64,000 nt of DNA. Source: VMGX01 sp041658885 (GTDB lineage Bacteria; Patescibacteriota; Minisyncoccia; Phycocordibacterales; 21-14-all-36-13). Where the stretch lies: NCBI GenBank assembly GCA_041658885.1, contig JBAZZJ010000002.1, forward strand, positions 54,771 to 118,770, read 5' to 3'. The position numbers and the translations under genes are program-made. Positions 50,422 to 58,058 of the stretch are shown piece by piece. Within the stretch, counting starts at the first letter, position 1. Every line of letters starts with the position of its first letter. The notes beneath the pieces are model-generated. The model was not told the origin of the DNA. It did not search any database and saw only the letters and a list, made by a program, of their open reading frames with translations.

Positions 50422-50600
50422 AAAAATAAAAAAAATTAATTACTTGTCCCGTTAAATGCGAAGCATATTTAACTGGGATGGATGAAAAATGTCCTTAGGG
50501 ACATTTTTTAAAAAACAAAAAAAATTAATTACTTGTCCCGTTAAATGCGAAGCATATTTAACTGGGATGGATGAAAAATGTCCCTAAGGACATTTTTCAT
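50422..50600. repeat. Two tandem 90-bp hairpin repeats after ftsA
   Basis: Each unit has TTAATTACTTG, CCCGTTAAATGCGAAGC plus ATATTTAACTGGG (an imperfect stem), GATGGATGAAAA, then a hairpin ATGTCC-TTA-GGGACAT or ATGTCC-CTA-AGGACAT. The unit recurs at 57570 with a different final hairpin. The stem at 50574-50598 abuts the ftsA stop. Confidence 0.85.
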
Positions 50601-51772
50601 TAAGGATAAAATTGTTTTATCCAAGACATAAAACTATTTTTTGTATTTTTTGCAAGACGAATGCCAATCGACTCTCCCTCATTAGTTAATCCAAGTACGC
50701 AAAGACCATAGGCAACAGACCAAGAAGAATCTTTTATTTGTATTTTTGAATCTCCGGGGTATCTAACTTGTGCTATTTTTGATGGTAATTTTAATGTTGC
50801 TTTTGCCAAATCTTCAATTGTGGATATGCCTGAACCACCGCCAGTTATAACGATTCCTGCAGGAAGTAGGCCGTTTCTATGGATTTTCTTCAAATGAGAG
50901 TCAATTATTTCAAATATATCTGTCAAACGAGCCACTATTATTTCATCTAACTTCTTTTTAGAATAATCGGTTCTAGTTATTGCTCCCAATTTTATTTTTT
51001 CTGCTTCCTCAAGAGGAATTTTTAATCCGAGAGCAATGTCATGAGTTATGTCGGTTGAACCGATGGGGAATACTTTAACTGATATTGGAATATTATTATC
51101 ATAAATAATTATTGATACAGTTTCAGATCCTATATTTGCCAAAACAACACCAGCAATTTTTTGAGCTCTAGAAATTGCTATCAAACTTGCTGCGACGGGC
51201 GCGGCAATAATTTCTTCAACCTCAATCCCTGTTTCTTCAATTGCCTGAACTAAATCTTGCATGTGTTGTTCAAGACAGGTTACAAAAAGCGTATTAACTT
51301 CAAATTTTATTCCTTTCATTCCTAAAGGTCTTCCGAGCACAGTTTTTCCATCTATTTTGTACGAGAGTGGTATTGTGTGTATAACTTTTTTATTAACCAT
51401 TTCCTGTTGCGGAATGTTATTTTCACTTGATTCTACAGCTTTTTCTATATCTGTTTCCGTTATTTCATTATCTCCTCTAGATATTATTGTTGAACCGCTA
51501 GAAACTACGCTGTCCAAACTAATGCCACCCATGGATACATAAGCTTTTTTTATTTTTACTTTAGAAGTTCTTTCTGCCTGTTCAATCGCTTTTTTTAGAC
51601 TGGCCATTACATCAGAAGTATTTATTATATAACCATACCTCAATCCTCTGGATTCAGAAAAACCGACTCCGATTATTGAGGGTAATTTTTTATCATCTTT
51701 TTCATGTTCAGCAACAATAACCTTTATATTGTATGTTCCTATATCTATACCTGTGATTATATTTCGAGACAT
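50600..51772 (-). CDS. ftsA: Cell division protein FtsA
   Basis: This protein of about 390 aa is an actin-like ATPase that anchors FtsZ to the membrane. The start MSRNIITGIDIGTYNIKVIVAE is the standard FtsA phosphate-1 loop; the longer frame upstream adds hydrophobic codons within a CAAGAAA repeat and is not used. Further motifs are VANIGSETVSIIIYD (phosphate 2) and GIVITGGGSGISTIEDLA (adenosine). The C-terminal amphipathic helix (SFMSWIKQFYP) fits the membrane anchor. It lies 52 bp downstream of ybeY and upstream of ftsZ. Confidence 0.95.
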   Translation of the reverse strand: MSRNIITGIDIGTYNIKVIVAEHEKDDKKLPSIIGVGFSESRGLRYGYIINTSDVMASLKKAIEQAERTSKVKIKKAYVSMGGISLDSVVSSGSTIISRGDNEITETDIEKAVESSENNIPQQEMVNKKVIHTIPLSYKIDGKTVLGRPLGMKGIKFEVNTLFVTCLEQHMQDLVQAIEETGIEVEEIIAAPVAASLIAISRAQKIAGVVLANIGSETVSIIIYDNNIPISVKVFPIGSTDITHDIALGLKIPLEEAEKIKLGAITRTDYSKKKLDEIIVARLTDIFEIIDSHLKKIHRNGLLPAGIVITGGGSGISTIEDLAKATLKLPSKIAQVRYPGDSKIQIKDSSWSVAYGLCVLGLTNEGESIGIRLAKNTKNSFMSWIKQFYP

Positions 51773-51823
51773 GGCAAAACAAGAAAACAAGAAAGCTAAA
51801 AAACAAAAAAGCAAAAATAATTT

Positions 51824-52240
51824 TTATTGAGTCAGTTCTTTATTTTTTGATTTTAAGTTTCTTAAAATTTTTTGTTCCTCACTCTCCATTTTACTACTAT
51901 GTTCGTATCCTTTCAAATGAAGTAAACCGTGGATAAACAGATATTTTAAAAAATCATCAAAACTTTTACCAAAAACCTTGCTTTGTCTTTTTGTTTCTTT
52001 AATATTTATAAAAATTTCACCCTCGTTTTTAGTCAACGGGAAGCTCAATATGTTAGCTTTTTTGTCTTTGTTTCTGTATTCCTTATTTAATTTTTTAGAG
52101 AGTTTATCTCCTATAAAAACCAAGCCCAAATTATAGTTCTTACCAAGAACTTTGTTTTTTAAATTAATAAAAGGCAATCTGCTTATAGCTGGATTGCCTT
52201 TTATTGTTTTTGTTATACTAAACTTTTCTTCTTTATGCAT
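51824..52240 (-). CDS. ybeY: Endoribonuclease YbeY (rRNA maturation)
   Basis: This 138-aa UPF0054 metalloprotein helps process 16S rRNA 3' ends and ribosome quality control in known bacteria. The zinc motif HGLLHLKGYEH is complete. Family segments include NKEYRNKDKKANILSFPL and GEIFINI. It overlaps the rpsU 3' end by 8 bp, so the two are coupled; rpsU-ybeY-ftsA looks like one transcript. Confidence 0.95.
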   Translation of the reverse strand: MHKEEKFSITKTIKGNPAISRLPFINLKNKVLGKNYNLGLVFIGDKLSKKLNKEYRNKDKKANILSFPLTKNEGEIFINIKETKRQSKVFGKSFDDFLKYLFIHGLLHLKGYEHSSKMESEEQKILRNLKSKNKELTQ

Positions 52241-52490
52241 CTCCGTTTTGTTTGTCTTTTGAACGATTGTCTGGTAGTTTACCCATTTTTATTAATTTTT
52301 CTATCTCCCCCCTTCTTTTAAGGGAACGCAAGGCTTGTTTTTTTCTTGTAAAACTTGATTCGTCTCTAGCTCTATATCTAAGAGACCTTACTTTCTTAAT
52401 TAAGCCAGATGAACGAACACGCTTGGAGAACCTTCTCAAGAGGTTTGCGTTGCTTTCGTTTTCGTTTCCTTTTATTTCTATGTTTATCAT
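52233..52490 (-). CDS. rpsU: 30S ribosomal protein S21
   Basis: This 85-aa protein matches bS21: NANLLRRFSKRVRSSGLIKKVRSLRYRARDESSFTRKKQALRSLKRRGE. It is basic, with a slightly longer tail than usual (IEKLIKMGKLPDNRSKDKQNGDA). S21 aids initiation with the anti-Shine-Dalgarno end of 16S rRNA. Coupled with ybeY. Confidence 0.93.
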   Translation of the reverse strand: MINIEIKGNENESNANLLRRFSKRVRSSGLIKKVRSLRYRARDESSFTRKKQALRSLKRRGEIEKLIKMGKLPDNRSKDKQNGDA

Positions 52491-52518
52491 ACAGTCAAAG
52501 AGATTATCATATTAAAGA

Positions 52519-53661
52519 TTATTTAACAACATGTTTAAGATAAATGGGCAATTGTTCTATGCTTATTGATTCCTGTGCATGCGTATCCATATTTCTAACT
52601 ATCACAAACTTATCTTTGACTTCTTTAACTCCCATTATTATTGTGTAAGAAGCATTAATACTTTCTGCGTCCAACATTTGTTTTATTAGCCCATCTTCAA
52701 TTATTGATTGAAATATAGGAATATTTCTTTTTCTTAAATTTTCTATCACGCATAAACTTTGAAGTCTTGCCTCATGCCCGATATGCACAAAATAAATTTT
52801 TTTATTTCCCATACTATGACCAGTTGGTTCGATTTTGTGAACTTTTTTTGTTTTTAATAAATCTAAGGAAGTATATACAGATGGAATTCTTTTTCTACTC
52901 TTTGAATTTTTTAATTGATGGTCAAATCTTTCTCCTTTAGCTAAAATCATTTCTTCATTTTCACTACCACCGATTTTCTTAATTTGGAATATTATATTTG
53001 GCAAACCATTTTCTATTTCGTCATAAATAAGGTTGTCATTTATTTTATATTGAACTCCAATTGATTCAAGGTATTCTATAATTTCTTTAAAGTGTCTTAT
53101 TTGGTCATCATTTAGATAAGATATGGCTTTTGGCGCATCATTTAATAAGGAAACACATCTTTCATTTTTACACTCAACAATTTTTAAGGGGTTTTTGTGT
53201 ATTTTATTCTTACAATGGGAACAAATTGAATCAATATTTTTTCTGTAATATGATCCAAGGTCTTTTACAAAAGAACCAAATGATTTATTGTCTCCAAGAC
53301 TATTTATATCTACAAATATGTTTTCATAACCATATTCATTCAATATAGACATTGACGTTTGCATTATTAATGCCTCGGCCACGCTTTTTTTTGTGTTGAA
53401 CACGTTAAGACAAAACTCTTTCTCGTCCGATCTGTCTACTTTTATTGTATAGAACATCGGGTGTTCGCTATTTAATGCACCACTCTCAATATAAATATTT
53501 TGTTGTAAATCACGTTCGTTATTGGACACAAAATCTTTTCCTCGTGATTTTTTATCATAAATAGTCCCAACGGGTTTGAAGCCATAGTAATCAGCGACCG
53601 CAATTGCAGTCTCAAACGGTTTTTTCTCTTGAGTTTTGAACATGCTTTGTTTTGTTTCCAT
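52519..53661 (-). CDS. Histidyl-tRNA synthetase-like protein, apparently lacking catalytic motifs
   Basis: This protein of about 380 aa follows the HisRS layout: an AVADYYGFKPV class II start, INSLGDNKS...YYRKNID, CSHCKNKIHKNPLKIVECKNERC (Cys pairs), LNDAPKAISYLNDDQIRHFKEIIEYLESIGVQY, and a HisRS-type anticodon-binding domain at the end (KIYFVHIGHEARLQSLCVIENLRKRNIPI through VRNMDTHAQESISIEQL). The places of the RGLDYYT and GGRYDGL catalytic segments read IENGLPNIIFQ and LAKGERFDH, so ATP and histidine sites look changed. It may be a regulator like HisZ, or a diverged synthetase. The start is METKQSMFKT; two longer starts exist. Confidence 0.75.
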   Translation of the reverse strand: METKQSMFKTQEKKPFETAIAVADYYGFKPVGTIYDKKSRGKDFVSNNERDLQQNIYIESGALNSEHPMFYTIKVDRSDEKEFCLNVFNTKKSVAEALIMQTSMSILNEYGYENIFVDINSLGDNKSFGSFVKDLGSYYRKNIDSICSHCKNKIHKNPLKIVECKNERCVSLLNDAPKAISYLNDDQIRHFKEIIEYLESIGVQYKINDNLIYDEIENGLPNIIFQIKKIGGSENEEMILAKGERFDHQLKNSKSRKRIPSVYTSLDLLKTKKVHKIEPTGHSMGNKKIYFVHIGHEARLQSLCVIENLRKRNIPIFQSIIEDGLIKQMLDAESINASYTIIMGVKEVKDKFVIVRNMDTHAQESISIEQLPIYLKHVVK

Positions 53662-53699
53662 AATATTTTTAAAAACCAAATGGATGACAACAAATGCTT

Positions 53700-54287
53700 T
53701 TATACACCCAACAGTAATCCGATTCTAGTTATCGGAAGAAGTTGTAAAAAAGTTTTTCCAACTATAAATTTTTTATCTAAATTCCCCCACATTCTGGAAT
53801 CAGAACTAGCCGATCTATTGTCGCCCATAACAAAATACTCGCTTTCTCCTAGAGTTCTGATTAAATTATTATTTCCGCTGTTTTGAATATAAGCTTCTCC
53901 AAGTTTAAAGCCATCCGGATTTTCTGAATTTTTTATAAAGACATCAGAACCGAATATTTCAACAGTTTCGTTTGGGAGTCCTATTATTCTTTTTATAAAA
54001 AATTTACTTGTATCGTTTGGATATTTGAATATTATTACATCTAACCTACGTGGTTCTTTAAATTTATAAGAAACCTGGTCAATAATTAAATAATCCCCAT
54101 TCTCAAAAGTTGGACTCATTGAAGCCCCATATACAACGAAAGGTTGTGCTATAAACGTGCGAATGGGTATAACTACGAAAGCTACGAGAAGTACGACAGT
54201 GATAACATCTTTGATGAAAGTTTTTTTATTTTCAGGAGAATTTTTTTCATCAAGATTTTCAGTTTGTGTGTACATAGATACAATCAT
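53700..54287 (-). CDS. lepB: Signal peptidase I
   Basis: This protein of about 195 aa is the membrane serine protease that removes signal peptides. One membrane helix (about 27-48: TFIKDVITVVLLVAFVVIPIRTFIA) is followed by the nucleophile box YGASMSPTFENGDYLII, the Lys box FIKRIIGLPNE and the GDNRSASSDSR box. The start at MIVSM avoids codons that belong to the 54314-54348 palindrome; M16 is also possible. Its substrates could include the giant fibre protein (AEA|SQ). It is divergent from pth. Confidence 0.93.
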   Translation of the reverse strand: MIVSMYTQTENLDEKNSPENKKTFIKDVITVVLLVAFVVIPIRTFIAQPFVVYGASMSPTFENGDYLIIDQVSYKFKEPRRLDVIIFKYPNDTSKFFIKRIIGLPNETVEIFGSDVFIKNSENPDGFKLGEAYIQNSGNNNLIRTLGESEYFVMGDNRSASSDSRMWGNLDKKFIVGKTFLQLLPITRIGLLLGV

Positions 54288-54313
54288 TTTATTCCTAAGT
54301 TGGGCTTGATACA

Positions 54314-54348
54314 AGAGCAAAATTATGTCGTAGACATAATTTTGCTCT
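54314..54348. repeat. 35-bp palindrome between lepB and pth
   Basis: AGAGCAAAATTATGTC-GTA-GACATAATTTTGCTCT has perfect 16-bp arms in a divergent promoter region. It could be an operator or a mobile palindrome. Confidence 0.65.
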
Positions 54349-54420
54349 CGGGAACGTAAGATAAAATTTTTGACATTTATATTTTGTATTTTTACTCACA
54401 GTGTTTTACAATATAGATCT

Positions 54421-55011
54421 ATGAACTATATTATTGTTGGTCTGGGCAATCCGGGCGAAGAATATTTAAATACGAGGCATAATACAGGCAGAATTGTGCT
54501 TGATTATTTTGCTGACAAAAATAATTTTGATGAATTTGAAAAAGATAAAAGAACAAACGGACTTTTATCTAAGGGGAAAATAGGGAAGTCGTCTGTAATT
54601 CTTGTTGAACCCGAAACATTTATGAATAAATCTGGCGATTGTGTATCAAAATTTATTAAAAGTAAAAAAGATGTACTTGGACTCATTGTTATACATGATG
54701 ATTTAGATTTACCAAGTGGCTCTTTTAAAATTTCTTTTAACAAAGGTTCAGCAGGACACAGGGGTCTTGAATCAATAATTAAAAAAATAAAAACAAAAGA
54801 ATTTATCCGTTTGCGTGTTGGAATTTCTCCAGTGACTCCAAGTGGAAAAATCAAAAAACCAATCGGCGAACAAAAGATTTTGGATTTTATAATAGGGAAG
54901 TTTAGTAAGAAAGAAGATGAGACGATGAAAAAAACTTTTAAAAAACTTTCTGAAGCATTAGAAACAATAATCGTAGAGGGGAAAGACAAAGCCATGAATT
55001 TATTTAACTAG
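54421..55011 (+). CDS. pth: Peptidyl-tRNA hydrolase
   Basis: This 196-aa enzyme frees tRNA from dropped-off peptidyl-tRNA. Motifs are IIVGLGNPGEEYLNTRHNTGRIVLDYFA (catalytic His20-region) and FMNKSGDCVSKF, LIVIHDDLDLPSGSFKISFNKGSAGHRGLESI. The upstream codons of the longer frame are not used; MNYIIVGLGNPG is the family start. A perfect 42-bp palindrome follows. Confidence 0.95.
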   Translation: MNYIIVGLGNPGEEYLNTRHNTGRIVLDYFADKNNFDEFEKDKRTNGLLSKGKIGKSSVILVEPETFMNKSGDCVSKFIKSKKDVLGLIVIHDDLDLPSGSFKISFNKGSAGHRGLESIIKKIKTKEFIRLRVGISPVTPSGKIKKPIGEQKILDFIIGKFSKKEDETMKKTFKKLSEALETIIVEGKDKAMNLFN

Positions 55012-55069
55012 TTAAATAAATTCATATTAAATTTTTTAATTACTAATTTTTAATTTCTAATGAAATCAT

Positions 55070-55111
55070 AAAAACCACATATATACGCCATGGCGTATAT
55101 ATGTGGTTTTT
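55070..55111. terminator. 42-bp perfect palindrome after pth
   Basis: The arms AAAAACCACATATATACGCC and GGCGTATATATGTGGTTTTT pair around AT. It follows pth by 59 bp with a short T-run on both sides, so it likely terminates transcription. Confidence 0.7.
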
Positions 55112-55121
55112 GAAAAAATCT

Positions 55122-55144
55122 ACTTGGTAACTAAGTTACCAAGT
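55122..55144. promoter_or_regulatory. ACTTGG-family palindrome just upstream of a -35 box
   Basis: ACTTGGTAACT-A-AGTTACCAAGT ends 2 bp before the TTGACA of the 55254 gene promoter. It belongs to the palindrome family that is also inside tsaD and the giant gene; it may or may not act as an operator. Confidence 0.6.
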
Positions 55145-55146
55145 TC

Positions 55147-55176
55147 TTGACAAGATATAATCTATTATGCTATAAT
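55147..55176 (+). promoter_or_regulatory. Promoter of the 218-aa gene
   Basis: TTGACA (55147-55152), an 18-bp spacer and TATAAT (55171-55176). A leader of about 75 nt contains GCC-GGAA-GGC just before the ribosome site AAGGAGG. Confidence 0.7.
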
Positions 55177-55253
55177 ACATACAGCTCAGTTAGTTCTTTG
55201 AGCAATTAAATATTTTTTTCAAAACAGACTAGCCGGAAGGCAAGGAGGAACAA

Positions 55254-55910
55254 ATGTCTGAATTATTTTTAAATACTGTTGAAATAACAGTTTATGTTTG
55301 TATCATAGTGGTTTTTGTCCTTTTAGCATCTTATTCTTTTTTTTATCTCACAATGAAAAAAATGAAAAAAACAAAAAAGGAAAAAGAGAAAAAAGAAAAT
55401 CTCTATTATGTTGCTGATTGGATGACTGGTTATCATCAAACTAATATCTTAATAAAAACAGAAACTGAAAAAATAATTGAAAAACTCCCAGACAGAGTCA
55501 AAAAATCTTTACCCGATTGTTATGATTCTTACTTCTATTACATCTTTACTTCAAGATTTGTTAGCGAGATAGATTTAAGAAACCTGGTTCTTCTCTGTAT
55601 ATCTTATGAATTTCAAAAAATAAAGAGAATTTTTGATGCAGAGAAAAAAATTCAGAATAAGCTTACCAAGGTAAAAGAAGGCAAGGATAAAATTAAAGAA
55701 TCTGAATTTTTATCTTACGCGTCTCTTATACAAGAGAAAGAATCAGAGAGATATAGGATAGAAGATTTAGGAAAGAAAATTGTTTCTTCTGGTTTATTGG
55801 AAGAAAGATTTTTGAAAGAGTTTAGAGAATTTCTTCTTCTTTATAACCCAGAAGAAAATAATGTTGAAGAAAAGAAGTCTTCCACACAAGGAGGAGATGG
55901 CGATTACTAA
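55254..55910 (+). CDS. Unknown membrane-anchored protein, 218 aa
   Basis: An N-terminal membrane helix (about 10-34: ITVYVCIIVVFVLLASYSFFYLTM) is followed by a Lys-rich stop-transfer and a long helical cytoplasmic part (KTETEKIIEKLPDRVKKSL ... FQKIKRIFDAEKKIQNKLTKVKEGKDKIKESEF ... RYRIEDLGKKIVSSGLLEERFLKEFREFLLLYN). No family is recognised. It has a consensus promoter, a strong AAGGAGG site and its own terminator, like the unknown gene at 40932. Confidence 0.75.
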   Translation: MSELFLNTVEITVYVCIIVVFVLLASYSFFYLTMKKMKKTKKEKEKKENLYYVADWMTGYHQTNILIKTETEKIIEKLPDRVKKSLPDCYDSYFYYIFTSRFVSEIDLRNLVLLCISYEFQKIKRIFDAEKKIQNKLTKVKEGKDKIKESEFLSYASLIQEKESERYRIEDLGKKIVSSGLLEERFLKEFREFLLLYNPEENNVEEKKSSTQGGDGDY

Positions 55911-55939
55911 TAAATTGCTACCAATCTTTTGAAAAAGTT

Positions 55940-55968
55940 AAGGTCGCGTGATGAACGCGACCTTTTTT
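55940..55968 (+). terminator. Terminator of the 218-aa gene
   Basis: AAGGTCGCGT-GATGA-ACGCGACCTT then a T-run. Confidence 0.85.
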
Positions 55969-55973
55969 AATGC

Positions 55974-56010
55974 AAAAACCACTTGGCGCCCGAAGCGCCA
56001 AGTGGTTTTT
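55974..56010. repeat. ACTTGG-family palindrome between the 218-aa gene and rpsA
   Basis: AAAAACCACTTGGCGC-CCGAA-GCGCCAAGTGGTTTTT has 16-bp arms. It probably also terminates rpsA on the minus strand. Confidence 0.8.
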
Positions 56011-56025
56011 CTTGCTTTCTTGTTT

Positions 56026-57240
56026 TTATGTTTTCTTGCTTTCTTGGTTCACCAACGCCAACGCCATTTTTCTTTCCTTTGGCTCAAAGAGAGTAATTGT
56101 AAATTTGTATTTTTTCCCTAATTCAAGTTTCTTTCTCAAATCTTCTTCAGACGCAAATTCAGATATATGAACCAGTCCGGCAATTCCTTCTTCAATACTT
56201 GCAAGCGCTCCGTGTTTATTAAATTTAATTACAACCCCCTCAACTTCTTTTCCTTTTTCGTATTTTTTTTCAGCATTATCCCAAGGATTTTTCTTCAAAG
56301 CCTTTATTGAAAGGGAAATCTTGTCGCTCTTAATTTCAATAATTTTAGCTCTAACAATCTCTCCAACCTTGAACAGATTTTTAGGGTCTTCAACAAGTCC
56401 CCAATCAAGTTCTGATATGTGGACAAGTCCTTCAAGGCCTTCTTCAATCTTTATAAATACTCCAAAATCAACAATTCCCGTTATTTGTCCTTCAATTTCG
56501 TCTCCTAACTTATATTTCTCAATCATATTTACTTTTTCCTCTTGTTCTGGTGTTCTTTCAGAGAAAATTAGTTTTCCTTCCTTTGGTGATACAGATATTA
56601 TTGAAACAGAAAGCTTTTGCCCAACCAAATTTCTTAATTCAGATAAAATTTTATCTTTTTCTCCATCTTCAACTCTTGGATAATGTTCTCCACTAAGCTG
56701 TGAAGCAGGCAAAAAACCCTGAATCCCTTTCCATTCAAGCATAAGTCCTCCCTTGTTAGCTTCCTTAACTTGTAGGTCAAATATCTTCCTATTTTTTATA
56801 GCGTCGTTTGCTTCATTCCATATTAAAGCTTGTCTCGCTTCTTTTAATGACAACTCTATATATCCTTCCTCATTTTCAATTTCCACTATCTTTGCAGATA
56901 TGCTGTCGCCAATATTAACATTCCTTAAAATGTCTCTTGCGTTTAAAAGTTCCTTACCATAAATGATACCAGTTCCGTATGGTGTGATATCAACATATAC
57001 TCTAGATTTTTCTATAGATATAACTGGGCCTTCAACGAGATCTCCATTATTAGGGAAACTTTTTGTTTCTCCCATAAGACTTCCCATTTTACCCGGAGTT
57101 TTTTTGCTTTTTCTTTTTAGTTCGCTTAAGTCAGATTCGTTTTCCACATTTTCACTATCCGAAACTTCCTCATTAGATAAATTTTTAGTTTTTTTGTCCT
57201 CTTTTTTATCTTCCTTAACTTCTTTCTTCTTAAAAATCAT
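56026..57240 (-). CDS. rpsA: 30S ribosomal protein S1-like RNA-binding protein
   Basis: This 404-aa protein has four S1 domains, fewer than the six of E. coli S1, as in many small genomes. They begin near GDLVEGPVISIEKSRVYVDI, WNEANDAIKNRKIFDLQV, LGDEIEGQITGIVDFGVFIKIEEGLEGLVHISEL and KGKEVEGVVIKFNKHGALASIEEGIAGLVHISEF. The first 55 residues are a charged linker (KKKEVKEDKKEDKKTK). S1 brings mRNA to the 30S subunit. Its upstream region carries a triple 53-bp repeat. Confidence 0.93.
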   Translation of the reverse strand: MIFKKKEVKEDKKEDKKTKNLSNEEVSDSENVENESDLSELKRKSKKTPGKMGSLMGETKSFPNNGDLVEGPVISIEKSRVYVDITPYGTGIIYGKELLNARDILRNVNIGDSISAKIVEIENEEGYIELSLKEARQALIWNEANDAIKNRKIFDLQVKEANKGGLMLEWKGIQGFLPASQLSGEHYPRVEDGEKDKILSELRNLVGQKLSVSIISVSPKEGKLIFSERTPEQEEKVNMIEKYKLGDEIEGQITGIVDFGVFIKIEEGLEGLVHISELDWGLVEDPKNLFKVGEIVRAKIIEIKSDKISLSIKALKKNPWDNAEKKYEKGKEVEGVVIKFNKHGALASIEEGIAGLVHISEFASEEDLRKKLELGKKYKFTITLFEPKERKMALALVNQESKKT

Positions 57241-57277
57241 AATTATTAATAAAAAACAATATTTCTATTCTTACTTT

Positions 57278-57436
57278 AAAACCTCTGGGAGAGGTTTTAA
57301 AGAGTAGTGTCAGATTTTCATCCATACTTGAAAACCTCTGGGAGAGGTTTTAAAGAGTAGTGTCAGATTTTCATCCATACTTGAAAACCTCTGGGAGAGG
57401 TTTTAAAGAGTAGTGTCAGATTTTCATCCATAACAC
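57278..57436. repeat. Three tandem 53-bp hairpin repeats
   Basis: Each unit has AAAACCTCT-GGG-AGAGGTTTT, AAGAGTAGTGTCAG, then ATTTTCATCCATA and CTTG. Unit starts are 57278, 57331 and 57384. The same unit, inverted, lies after the solute-binding protein gene (13481). Confidence 0.9.
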
Positions 57437-57569
57437 AAAAACTAGAGAATAGGGCTAATATTGTAATATTCTTATAAAATCCTCCTTTTCAGAAGGAGTA
57501 ACAATATAGAAGTATATACAAAATATTGGATTTGTCCACAAATTAACATTTTATTTAAAAACACAAAAA

Positions 57570-57863
57570 ATTAATTACTTGTCCCGTTAAATGCGAAGCA
57601 TATTTAACTGGGATGGATGAAAAAGCAATTTTGATTGCTTTTTTTAAACCCTCACTTGGAGGCCGAGCTTCCAAGTGAAAATTGAAGTCAGACTTCAAAA
57701 AACCAACTTGGGTGCGGAGCATCCAAGTTGGTGTTTCTAGAAAATAAACATAAAAATATTACTTGCTCCGTTAAATTAAATGCAAAGCGTATTTAAATAG
57801 GGTGGATGAAAAAACAGCCCAGCACCTATTTCATACATGAAATAGGTGCTGGGTTATCCACAG
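57570..57863. repeat. Cluster of mixed palindromes upstream of rpoB
   Basis: In order: a TTACTTG/CCCGTTAAATGC unit with hairpin AAAGCAAT-TTTG-ATTGCTTT; the ACTTGG palindrome CACTTGGAGG-CCGAG-CTTCCAAGTG (57653-57677); TTGAAGTC-A-GACTTCAA; ACCAACTTGGGTGC-GGA-GCATCCAAGTTGGT (57702-57732); a second CCGTTAAAT unit (about 57766); and CCAGCACCTATTTCAT-AC-ATGAAATAGGTGCTGG (57829-57862), a relative of the palindromes in the RNase P RNA. Confidence 0.8.
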
Positions 57864-57880
57864 GGTGTATAAAAAACTAT

Positions 57881-57909
57881 TGACAACCCGAAAGAGGTCG
57901 TATATACTT
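57881..57909 (+). promoter_or_regulatory. rpoBC promoter
   Basis: TTGACA (57881-57886), a 17-bp spacer and TATACT (57904-57909). The leader of about 145 nt contains GGGCTA...TAGCCT and CGCAA-TTTTGTG-TTGCG stems. Confidence 0.75.
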
Positions 57910-58058
57910 TTGCCTTGTATTTAAGAAAAGATTGAGTTTTTCAAGAACGAGGTTTTTATATTTAATAGAGGGCTAACTTTTTAATATTATACTAAAACTA
58001 GCCTAAAAATCTAATAATTATTTAGCGCAATTTTGTGTTGCGGTCTTTTATTTAATTT

